This document shows positions 1 to 5,311 of a stretch of 5,311 nucleotides of DNA, piece after piece (positions within the stretch are counted from its first letter, which is position 1; each line of letters opens with the position of its first letter). Location: NCBI RefSeq assembly GCF_003525665.1, contig NZ_DQDX01000011.1, forward strand, positions 4,565 to 9,875, in the 5' to 3' direction. The stretch is from Flavobacterium sp. (lineage in GTDB: Bacteria; Bacteroidota; Bacteroidia; Flavobacteriales; Flavobacteriaceae). The position numbers and the translations under genes are program-made. Under the pieces are notes generated by a model. The model was given only the letters and a program-made list of their open reading frames with translations, was not told where the DNA came from and did not search any database.

Positions 1-323
1 TGATTCAGATATTGCATAATTTAATTGGAAATGGAATTAAATACAACGATAAAGAAATTGTAGAAATTAAAATTGATTTTAGTGAAAACGCGAGTTACTA
101 TATCATAAAAGTAACCGATAATGGAATTGGTATAGAAACAAAAGATTTTCTTGAAATCTACGAATCTTTCAAAATATTAAATGTAAAAGATCGCTACGGA
201 AATTATGGAACTGGATTAGGTTTATCGACTGTAAAAAAGATAGTTGACAAATTGAATGGACGCATCGAAATAATATCTGAACTTAAAAAAGGTACCACTT
301 TTACCTTATTTTTAGCAAAATAG
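1..323 (+). CDS. Sensor histidine kinase, C-terminal ATPase domain (partial, 5' end outside window)
   Basis: This is the C-terminal part of a sensor histidine kinase; the frame is open to the left edge, so the beginning lies outside the window. The TTG at 12 is an internal leucine codon, not a start: the residues before it (IQI) continue the N-box helix. About 106 residues are visible, enough for most of the HATPase_c fold. The N box reads NLIGNGIKYND (positions 15-47), the G1 box is DNGIGI (117-134), an F-box-like stretch is YESFKIL (160-180), and the G2 box is GTGLGL (207-224), followed by the usual VKKIVDKLNGRIEI helix-strand and a final GTTFTLFLAK strand. These elements bind ATP for phosphorylation of a histidine that must lie upstream. 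The short spacing and the SFKIL element resemble PAS- or phytochrome-linked kinases, but sensor domain, membrane segments and partner regulator are unseen. No receiver domain follows, since the protein ends at the TAG at 321-323. Confidence 0.93.
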   Translation, partial: IQILHNLIGNGIKYNDKEIVEIKIDFSENASYYIIKVTDNGIGIETKDFLEIYESFKILNVKDRYGNYGTGLGLSTVKKIVDKLNGRIEIISELKKGTTFTLFLAK

Positions 324-343
324 AAACCCCACTTTTTTTTATA

Positions 344-377
344 AAAAAAACCATCTGAATTAACGGATGGTTTTTTT
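344..377. terminator. Shared (bidirectional) intrinsic terminator between convergent genes
   Basis: A near-perfect inverted repeat lies in the 60-nt gap between the kinase stop (323) and the DsbD stop (384). Bases 344-355 (A-tract plus CCATC) pair exactly with 366-377 (GATGG plus T-tract). The stem can extend inward by a U-G and a G-C pair on the + strand, closing a 6-nt AATTAA loop. The T-tract at 371-377 ends transcripts from the left, and the A-tract at 343-350 gives a U-tract for transcripts from the right. On the minus strand one inner pair becomes an A-C mismatch, so the hairpin is slightly better on the + strand. Confidence 0.85.
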
Positions 378-383
378 GTGATT

Positions 384-2387
384 TTATTTTTTGTATGCAG
401 CAATTCCGTCTTCAAGCCATTTTTTATATTCTTGCTTGTCGAATGTAAATGCTATTGGTTTAGATAAATCTTTTCCATCTGTATCCAATATTACGTATAA
501 AGGTTGTGAGTTGCTTTTGTATCTTGTAATTTGAAAATCGGTCCATTTGTTACCTATTGTCACCACTTCTTTTCCTGTTGTTTTAGAAACGTATTGTTTG
601 TCTTTTGGCAAGTCAATTTTTCTATCACAATACAACGAAATTAGAACAACATCATTTTTCAAAATTTTAAGCACTTCTGGATCAGACCAAACGTTATCTT
701 CCATCTTTCTGCAATTCGCACAAGCATCACCAGTAAAATCTAAAAGAACTGGTTTATTTACTTTTTTGGCATAAGCCAATCCTAAATCATAATCTTCAAA
801 AGCTATAATTCCGTGTGGACCAAAATGAGCATGTTCTGGTAGTTCAGATTTATTTGAATTGGAAGATCCAAATCCGTTGGTGCTTTCTGCGTAATGAATT
901 GGTGGCGTTAATCCGCTTAATATTTTTAATGGCGCACCCCATAATCCTGGAATCATGTAAAACGTAAATGTTGTTACTACAATTGCCATTATTAATCGTC
1001 CTACTCCTATTTTATCTGCTTTTTCATAATCGTGTGGCAACATATATTTTCCGAATAAATACAATGCCCAAGCTCCGAAAATTGCAATCCAAATCGCTAT
1101 AAATAATTCTCTTTCTAATAAATGTTTTTGTAAAACTAAATCGGCATTTGATAAAAATTTGAATGCAAATGCTAATTCTAAAAATCCTAACGAAACCTTC
1201 ACAGTATTTAACCATCCACCAGATTTTGGTAACGAATTCAACCAACCAGGAAACATTGCAAACAACATAAATGGTAATGCAATGGCTAATGAAAAACCTA
1301 ACATTCCTACAATTGGTGCAATTCCGCCTTTAGAAGCCGATTCTACTAATAAAGTTCCCACAATTGGACCAGTACAAGAAAATGATACAACTGCCAATGC
1401 TAATGCCATAAAAATAATTCCGACAAAACCTCCTTTATCGGCTTTAGAATCTATTTTGGTAGCCCAAGAACTTGGCAACATAATTTCGAATGCTCCTAAA
1501 AATGAGAGTGCAAAAACCACTAATAATGCAAAGAAAATTATATTAAATGCAACACTTGTAGAAAGTTCGTTTAATGCCTCTGCTCCAAAAATTCCTGTAA
1601 TTAAAGAACCCAAAATCACGTAAATTGCAATAATGGACAAACCATAAAGTACCGCATTTCTAATTCCTTCTGCCTTTGACTTACTTTGTTTTGTAAAGAA
1701 ACTCACAGTCATTGGAATCATAGGAAAAATACAAGGCATCAATAAAGCTGCAAATCCGCTGACAAACGCAATAAAAAATATCGTCCACAAACTCTTTTCA
1801 TCTTTTATTGGCTCTGTAACTTTTGGTTCTGCTTGTTTGATTGTATTTTCAGTTGTTGCTGTGTCAATAACTGTAGAAAATTGATTATCAGATTCTTGAA
1901 TTGTGTCTTGGCTTGCTGTAGTCGTAACAACACTAGAAACCGCTGGAATATTAAAAACCAAATCTTTATTGTCATTAATACAAGCTTCTTTACAAACTTG
2001 ATATTCAAGGTTTAACTTGATTTTGGTAGTTTTTGGATTTGTAATTTTTACCTTTTGAGTAACGGTAACTTTATCTTCAAAAATGTATTCATCCACTTCA
2101 AAAACGTCGCTGTACACCTTTTGATACGGACTTTCCTTAGCTTTACCAACTAGTTCATAATTTCCTTTTACGTCTTTAAAATTCAAAACCATTGGCAACG
2201 ATCCGCCATCTGGAGTAAATTGAGAAAACACGTGCCAACCTTCTTGAATGGTTCCGTTTGCAATTAAATTGAATTCGGTTTCTGAGACTTTTTCTATTTT
2301 AGTTGTCCATTTCACCGGACTTAGAACTTGCGCATTTACATTGGTTAAAACCAAAAATGTGATTAATGTATAAAGAAAATTTCTCAT
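384..2387 (-). CDS. dsbD: Thiol:disulfide interchange protein DsbD (protein-disulfide reductase)
   Basis: This 667-residue inner-membrane protein passes electrons from cytoplasmic thioredoxin across the membrane to periplasmic thiol proteins, for disulfide isomerisation and cytochrome c maturation. All three DsbD modules are visible. A signal peptide (residues 1-19, cut near NVNA/Q) leads into the periplasmic alpha domain (about 20-150) with C132 and C136. A T/Q/E-rich linker (about 150-198) follows. The membrane beta domain (about 200-485, roughly eight hydrophobic segments) carries C219 in LLMPCIFPMIP and C338 in SFSCTGPIVG. The periplasmic thioredoxin-like gamma domain (about 520-667) has the active site C556-A-N-C559 and a probable cis-Pro629 in SQPLYV. 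All six cysteines of the electron relay are thus present. It is somewhat longer than the ~565-residue E. coli protein. The ATG directly abuts the tilS stop codon, so translation is probably coupled and the gene is expressed from an upstream operon promoter. The related ScsB family is less likely but not excluded. Confidence 0.95.
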   Translation of the reverse strand: MRNFLYTLITFLVLTNVNAQVLSPVKWTTKIEKVSETEFNLIANGTIQEGWHVFSQFTPDGGSLPMVLNFKDVKGNYELVGKAKESPYQKVYSDVFEVDEYIFEDKVTVTQKVKITNPKTTKIKLNLEYQVCKEACINDNKDLVFNIPAVSSVVTTTASQDTIQESDNQFSTVIDTATTENTIKQAEPKVTEPIKDEKSLWTIFFIAFVSGFAALLMPCIFPMIPMTVSFFTKQSKSKAEGIRNAVLYGLSIIAIYVILGSLITGIFGAEALNELSTSVAFNIIFFALLVVFALSFLGAFEIMLPSSWATKIDSKADKGGFVGIIFMALALAVVSFSCTGPIVGTLLVESASKGGIAPIVGMLGFSLAIALPFMLFAMFPGWLNSLPKSGGWLNTVKVSLGFLELAFAFKFLSNADLVLQKHLLERELFIAIWIAIFGAWALYLFGKYMLPHDYEKADKIGVGRLIMAIVVTTFTFYMIPGLWGAPLKILSGLTPPIHYAESTNGFGSSNSNKSELPEHAHFGPHGIIAFEDYDLGLAYAKKVNKPVLLDFTGDACANCRKMEDNVWSDPEVLKILKNDVVLISLYCDRKIDLPKDKQYVSKTTGKEVVTIGNKWTDFQITRYKSNSQPLYVILDTDGKDLSKPIAFTFDKQEYKKWLEDGIAAYKK

Positions 2388-3695
2388 CTATGTAATCGTT
2401 ATTTTTAAAATAGTTGTTGTGTTATTATTTACTTTAAATCGGTCGTCCATTCGCTTATTTACTATCCAAACTATCTGATTATCAGAACATAAAATCCAAT
2501 TAGTTGATTTATCAATTAAAGAGAATTTTTCGTCTTTAAAATATTTACTCAGCTTTTTCTTTCCGGTCATTCCGAATGGATAAAAATAATCGCCTTCTTG
2601 CCACTTTCGTAAGGTTAAAGGAAACTTCAATTTATTTTCATCCACAAAGATACTATTTGAATCGGTAACCGAAATGTCACTTACGTTACAAAACGTGAAT
2701 TTTAAGGGAATATTAACTTTGCTATCTTCTTTGTCAATCAAAAACTCTTGAGTAATTTCATCACCTACTTTTGGAGTTAGAATAAAAAAATCTCGATCTT
2801 TTACTAAAATAAAATCAGGCGAAAGCACTTTTTTACCCGATTGCGCCGAAACTAAATCGTAAATATCATCCCAAGCCACAAAACCAAAATCTTTTAGCCA
2901 TTGATATAAATAAGCTTGATAATTAGTAAGTTGGATAAGCTTTTTCAAATTAATTTTGATCGAATTTTCCTCTTCTGTAACCACTTCTTTGTAAATAATT
3001 CTGGATGCATCGTTAACTAACGATTGTGCTTGCTGCAAATGTTTTATGGTATTTTCAAACGAAGAAAGCAAATTGGGTTGTACTTCTTTCAAAATCGGAA
3101 TTACATCATGTCGTAATTTATTTCGAAGATATTTATCAGATGAATTACTTGAATCTTCTCGCCATTGAATTGCATTTTCTTTCGCATAAAGTTCAATTTC
3201 TTCTCTGGAAAAAGGCAATAATGGTCGGATGATTTTATCGTTTTGAGCTGGAATTCCGGTTAAACCATCCAATCCTGTGCCTCGTGAAAAGTTGATTAAA
3301 AAGGTTTCCAAACTATCGTTAAGATGATGCGCAGTGAGAATGTAATCGAAATTTCTATTTTTTAATTGTTCGTAAAACCAATCGTAGCGCAACTTTCGAG
3401 CAGCAATTTGAATCGATAATTTGTAGTCGGAAGCAAATTGTTTAGTATCGAATTTTTGAATTAAAACTTCAATATTTCGTTCCTTACAAAAAGATTTCAC
3501 AAAGGCTTCATCACCGTCACTTTCAGCATCACGAAGTGAAAAATTACAATGTAAAACAGCAATTTCATACTGTAATTTATGTAACAAATCGACTAAAACT
3601 ATACTGTCAATGCCGCCACTTACAGCGATAAATAACTTTTTTCCTTTGAGAAATGAAAACTGCGAAGTAAGATGATTTTGAAATTTTGTAAGCAT
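2388..3695 (-). CDS. tilS: tRNA(Ile)-lysidine synthase TilS
   Basis: TilS uses ATP and lysine to convert C34 of the CAU anticodon of tRNA(Ile2) to lysidine, so that the tRNA reads AUA and is charged with isoleucine. It is a cytoplasmic enzyme and normally essential. From the ATG at 3695 the protein has 435 residues, a usual length. The N-type ATP pyrophosphatase P-loop is SGGIDS (residues 26-31). Other family signatures are HCNFSLR (49-55), TAHHLNDSLET (121-131), FSRGTGLDGLTGI (136-148), the DSSN motif (181-184) and RNKLRH (191-196). A middle helical region follows, then the C-terminal TilS domain with LRKWQEGDYFYPFGM (362-376) and KKLSKYFKDEKF (380-391). A TTG two codons upstream (3701) is in frame, but the ATG is preferred because it is the standard codon and leaves the conserved N-terminus intact. 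The gene lies 17 nt after pabB and its TAG stop directly abuts the dsbD ATG. A promoter-like element sits just before the start. Confidence 0.95.
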   Translation of the reverse strand: MLTKFQNHLTSQFSFLKGKKLFIAVSGGIDSIVLVDLLHKLQYEIAVLHCNFSLRDAESDGDEAFVKSFCKERNIEVLIQKFDTKQFASDYKLSIQIAARKLRYDWFYEQLKNRNFDYILTAHHLNDSLETFLINFSRGTGLDGLTGIPAQNDKIIRPLLPFSREEIELYAKENAIQWREDSSNSSDKYLRNKLRHDVIPILKEVQPNLLSSFENTIKHLQQAQSLVNDASRIIYKEVVTEEENSIKINLKKLIQLTNYQAYLYQWLKDFGFVAWDDIYDLVSAQSGKKVLSPDFILVKDRDFFILTPKVGDEITQEFLIDKEDSKVNIPLKFTFCNVSDISVTDSNSIFVDENKLKFPLTLRKWQEGDYFYPFGMTGKKKLSKYFKDEKFSLIDKSTNWILCSDNQIVWIVNKRMDDRFKVNNNTTTILKITIT

Positions 3696-3698
3696 TTT

Positions 3699-3730
3699 CA
3701 AAAGTAGGTATTTTAACTCAAAACTTCAAA
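3699..3730 (-). promoter_or_regulatory. Candidate Bacteroidota promoter just upstream of tilS
   Basis: Read on the minus strand, TTTG (3730-3727) is followed by 20 nt and then TACTTTTG (3706-3699), an exact match to the TTG / TAnnTTTG promoter pattern known for Bacteroidota, with acceptable spacing. It overlaps the last codons of pabB and the pabB-tilS gap. The expected transcription start would fall at or within a few bases of the tilS ATG (3695), so the transcript would be nearly leaderless. A/T-rich sequence yields such matches by chance, so this is a candidate only. Confidence 0.35.
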
Positions 3731-5002
3731 CATTGCTTTTGCTTTCAACAAACATTCTTCATACTCAAGTTCTGGAATGGATTGTGATGTGATTGCACTT
3801 CCAACAGAAAAAGAAATGTACTGATTATCAGAATTATAAAGAATACTTCTAATTACAACATTAAAATCAAAATCACCATTTGGAGTAAAATAACCCACTG
3901 CGCCACTGTACAATCCGCGCTTGGTTTCTTCCAGATTTTCGATGATGTTCATGGCCGAAATTTTGGGCGCTCCAGTCATGCTTCCCATTGGAAAAGTAGT
4001 TCGAATAATTTCTACTGGTGAAGTTGTATTTTCTACTTCCGATGCAATTGTAGAAATCATTTGATGCACTTGTTTGAACGAATAAATCTTGCATAATTCT
4101 TCCACTTGCACCGAACCTTTAGTTGCCGTTTTTGATAAATCATTTCGAACTAAATCAACAATCATAATATTTTCTGATCGTTCTTTTGGGTTGTTTTCTA
4201 ATTCAAATTTTGATAATTCATCCAATTCAATATCGAAAGAACGTCTTGAAGTTCCTTTAATGGGTTGCGAAATAACTTTGAAATTTTCTTTTTGCAAATA
4301 CCTTTCAGGCGAAGCGCACATTAGATAATTTGAATTGTTTTTGAAAAAAACAGCAAATGGCGGTTGCGAAATAGCGTTCAATTTTTGATAAATTTCCAGA
4401 GGTTCAATTTTAGTATTTTCTGCATAAAATTCCATACAAAAATTAGCTTCATAAATATCACCACGATGGATGTGCTCGAGCATTTTAGTGACTTTAGAAA
4501 TATAATTTTCTTTTGAAATTCGCTGTTTTACATCAACTACTGAAGACTGAACACTGAAAACTAAACACTGATTTATCTCTTCAAAATCAAAATCAATTTC
4601 GTCATCACACATTTTTAGATATTGAATTTCGAGCTGATTTCCTTTCAATAAAAATAGTTTTTTTGGCTGAAAGAAAAATAAATCTGGAAAGTCTAAACCA
4701 TCAAAATTATTGGATTTTAAATCTTCAATATCATTTTTTAAATCGTACGATAAATAGCCAAAAAGCCAATCTTTAGTCTGACTTTGATATTGATGTAAAT
4801 CTTGAAAAGAGTTGACGTAATCTGTTTTAATTGAAGTAAATGCGTCTACTGCAACAACCAAATCATAATTAGAATAGTTCTGATTATTTGTCTCTGAATT
4901 ACTGTCTAAAAAAACAACTTCACGAAATTGATTGGACCAATTAAGCAATTGATTTTTAAACGCTGAACTATTTGAAATTGATTTATAAACTGATGTTCTC
5001 AA
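3713..5002 (-). CDS. pabB: Aminodeoxychorismate synthase component I (PabB)
   Basis: This 429-residue chorismate-binding enzyme most likely makes 4-amino-4-deoxychorismate from chorismate and ammonia, on the way to p-aminobenzoate and folate. The decisive motif is PIKGT (residues 247-251): Lys249 is the catalytic lysine typical of PabB, where anthranilate synthase TrpE usually has alanine. Other family blocks are GDIYEANF (181-188), SPERYL (231-236), ENIMIVDLVRNDL (277-289), PMGSMTGAPK (338-347, with metal and chorismate contacts nearby) and VGSAITSQSIPELEYEE (400-416). Residues 1-140 are the less conserved N-terminal domain. No glutaminase (PabA) or lyase (PabC) gene is adjacent, so those partners must be encoded elsewhere. 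The start is a TTG at 5002: there is no in-frame ATG before Met131, and a TAA lies at 5011-5009. Residues 144-155 are encoded by an unusual tandem 7-bp repeat. It is probably the first gene of an operon with tilS and dsbD. Confidence 0.92.
   Translation of the reverse strand: MRTSVYKSISNSSAFKNQLLNWSNQFREVVFLDSNSETNNQNYSNYDLVVAVDAFTSIKTDYVNSFQDLHQYQSQTKDWLFGYLSYDLKNDIEDLKSNNFDGLDFPDLFFFQPKKLFLLKGNQLEIQYLKMCDDEIDFDFEEINQCLVFSVQSSVVDVKQRISKENYISKVTKMLEHIHRGDIYEANFCMEFYAENTKIEPLEIYQKLNAISQPPFAVFFKNNSNYLMCASPERYLQKENFKVISQPIKGTSRRSFDIELDELSKFELENNPKERSENIMIVDLVRNDLSKTATKGSVQVEELCKIYSFKQVHQMISTIASEVENTTSPVEIIRTTFPMGSMTGAPKISAMNIIENLEETKRGLYSGAVGYFTPNGDFDFNVVIRSILYNSDNQYISFSVGSAITSQSIPELEYEECLLKAKAMFEVLS
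4539..4573. repeat. Five tandem copies of a 7-bp repeat (ACTGAAN) inside pabB
   Basis: On the + strand five heptamers follow one another without gaps: ACTGAAG (4539), ACTGAAC (4546), ACTGAAA (4553), ACTAAAC (4560) and ACTGATT (4567). The first three differ only at the seventh base; the fourth and fifth carry one further change each. On the coding strand the unit reads NTTCAGT. The repeat encodes residues 144-155 of PabB (from NQCLVFSV onward), in the linker between the N-terminal and chorismate-binding domains. Because 7 is not a multiple of 3, the protein shows no obvious peptide repeat. Confidence 0.85.
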
Positions 5003-5020
5003 TGTAATTTAATAAGATTT

Positions 5021-5028
5021 CAAAAATA
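5021..5028 (-). promoter_or_regulatory. Candidate -7 promoter element for the pabB operon
   Basis: The minus strand reads TATTTTTG at 5028-5021, an exact match to the Bacteroidota TAnnTTTG element. It ends 18 nt before the TTG start codon of pabB at 5002, implying a leader of only about 10-15 nt. The upstream partner is weak: the nearest clear TTG (5061-5059) is 30 nt away, too far for the usual spacing. Confidence is therefore limited. Confidence 0.4.
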
Positions 5029-5122
5029 CGATAAAATAAATCCATTTATACTGATTTTCAAAAAATCTTGGCACGGTTTTTAGTTGAGATAAATTAATTA
5101 AAAATCTTAAAAAACCAACATA

Positions 5123-5156
5123 TTGATATAAAATTACTATTCCTATTAAACATTTG
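5123..5156 (+). promoter_or_regulatory. Candidate promoter for the lipoprotein gene
   Basis: TTG at 5123-5125 is followed by 23 nt and AACATTTG (5149-5156), which matches five of the six fixed bases of TAnnTTTG (AA instead of TA). The spacing is at the long end of the accepted range. Transcription would start near 5160-5164, giving a leader of about 25 nt before the ATG at 5187. The match is imperfect in an A/T-rich region, so it is tentative. Confidence 0.3.
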
Positions 5157-5186
5157 TAAACATTAACCTTTAAATAGTAATTTTTT

Positions 5187-5311
5187 ATGAAAACAATTCC
5201 AAAAGTTGGTTTGGCGATTTTAATTTTGGGTATCGCCTATTCTTGCAAACAAGCAGAAGAACGTGAAAATGCAACTTCAACTGCAGATTACGCAACAGCA
5301 ACCGATAGCGC
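5187..5311 (+). CDS. Putative surface or periplasmic lipoprotein, N-terminal part (cut by window edge)
   Basis: Forty-one complete codons of a lipoprotein precursor are visible before the window ends. The ATG at 5187 begins a classic type II signal peptide: a basic start (MKTIPK), a hydrophobic core (VGLAILILGIA) and the lipobox AYSC, with Cys20 as the predicted lipid-modified residue. Mature residues begin C-K-Q-A-E-E-R-E and continue into an A/T/S/D-rich stretch, a likely flexible tether. The acidic run after the cysteine, including Q-A-E-E, resembles the lipoprotein export signal described in Flavobacteriaceae for surface-exposed lipoproteins; that placement is an inference. The functional domain is not visible. 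Some flavobacterial DUF4349 lipoproteins have similar starts, but nothing here can establish that family. The gene is divergent from pabB and so is regulated separately from that operon. Confidence 0.82.
   Translation, partial: MKTIPKVGLAILILGIAYSCKQAEERENATSTADYATATDS

Larger units (their letters stand above)
5003..5186. other. Divergent intergenic region, pabB operon / lipoprotein gene
   Basis: These 184 nt separate two divergently transcribed genes and are strongly A/T-rich. Besides the two candidate promoters, they hold a 9-bp direct repeat AAAAATCTT (5061-5069 and 5100-5108), an inverted copy of its core, AAGATTT (5014-5020), and an imperfect hairpin. In the hairpin GGTTTTT (5075-5081) pairs with AAAAACC (5110-5116), and GAGAT (5086-5090) with ATCTT (5104-5108), around an A/T loop. 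I find no ORF, tRNA or recognised riboswitch here. Confidence 0.6.

Noticed and set aside
12..14. TTG as the start codon of a short independent protein at the left edge
   Set aside because: The frame continues to the window edge and the codons before it fit the kinase N-box helix, so this is an internal leucine.
203..415. A 70-codon open frame on the - strand across the kinase end and terminator
   Set aside because: It runs antisense through the G2 box of the kinase, across the terminator hairpin and into the end of dsbD, with no plausible start context or domain.
1159..1623. A 154-codon open frame on the + strand opposite dsbD
   Set aside because: It lies entirely antisense to the conserved membrane domain of DsbD. 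Its N/A/P-rich translation mirrors hydrophobic codons on the other strand, and it has no recognisable motif.
1805..2015. Small open frames on both strands in the dsbD linker region
   Set aside because: They are frame shadows of the low-complexity T/Q-rich linker and the end of the alpha domain, without independent start signals or motifs.
3699..3701. TTG as the tilS start codon
   Set aside because: An ATG two codons downstream at 3695 is a better initiator and the two extra residues (TTG, AAA) add nothing conserved. It cannot be fully excluded.
4089..4328. A 79-codon open frame on the + strand opposite pabB
   Set aside because: It is antisense to the most conserved part of PabB (the PIKGT and VDLVRNDL regions), and its serine-rich translation is explained by the reverse complement.
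1..5311. A mobile element, CRISPR array, toxin-antitoxin pair, defence system or RNA gene
   Set aside because: I looked for transposase or integrase motifs, spaced direct repeats, tRNA-like cloverleaf sequences and small gene pairs. None was found; nearly all sequence is accounted for by conserved genes and a short intergenic region.

Overview
The window looks like chromosomal DNA from a low-GC member of the Bacteroidota, most likely the Flavobacteriaceae (Flavobacterium or a close relative). The reasons are the strong A/T bias and A/T-rich codon use, the protein families and their sequence style, the lack of obvious Shine-Dalgarno sequences, promoter-like TAnnTTTG elements of the Bacteroidota sigma type, and a lipoprotein signal peptide followed by acidic residues. 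The genus is an inference; no rRNA or other marker is present.

Layout from left to right. Positions 1-323 (+) hold the last ~106 codons of a sensor histidine kinase, cut by the window edge. A hairpin with A and U tracts (344-377) separates it from the convergent gene and can serve as a shared terminator. Positions 384-5002 (-) are filled by three closely packed genes, transcribed right to left: an aminodeoxychorismate synthase component I (pabB, 3713-5002), tRNA(Ile)-lysidine synthase (tilS, ATG at 3695) and a full-length DsbD-type thiol:disulfide interchange protein (384-2387). The pabB-tilS gap is 17 nt, and tilS and dsbD abut with no gap (TAG directly followed by ATG), so they probably form one operon. 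Positions 5003-5186 are a divergent, very A/T-rich intergenic region with candidate promoters for both sides. Positions 5187-5311 (+) are the first 41 codons of a lipoprotein that runs off the right edge.

The three operon genes have unrelated housekeeping jobs: folate precursor synthesis, decoding of AUA codons, and delivery of reducing power to the periplasm. Nothing suggests a shared pathway, so this is a packing arrangement rather than a functional cassette. I see no mobile element, CRISPR array, RNA gene, phage gene or defence system.

The most unusual item is a run of five 7-bp tandem repeats (consensus ACTGAAN on the + strand, 4539-4573) inside the pabB coding sequence. It falls in the variable linker before the chorismate-binding domain and keeps the frame open. 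A second point of interest is a well-formed Bacteroidota promoter signature ending 3 nt before the tilS ATG, which would give a leaderless or nearly leaderless transcript if used.
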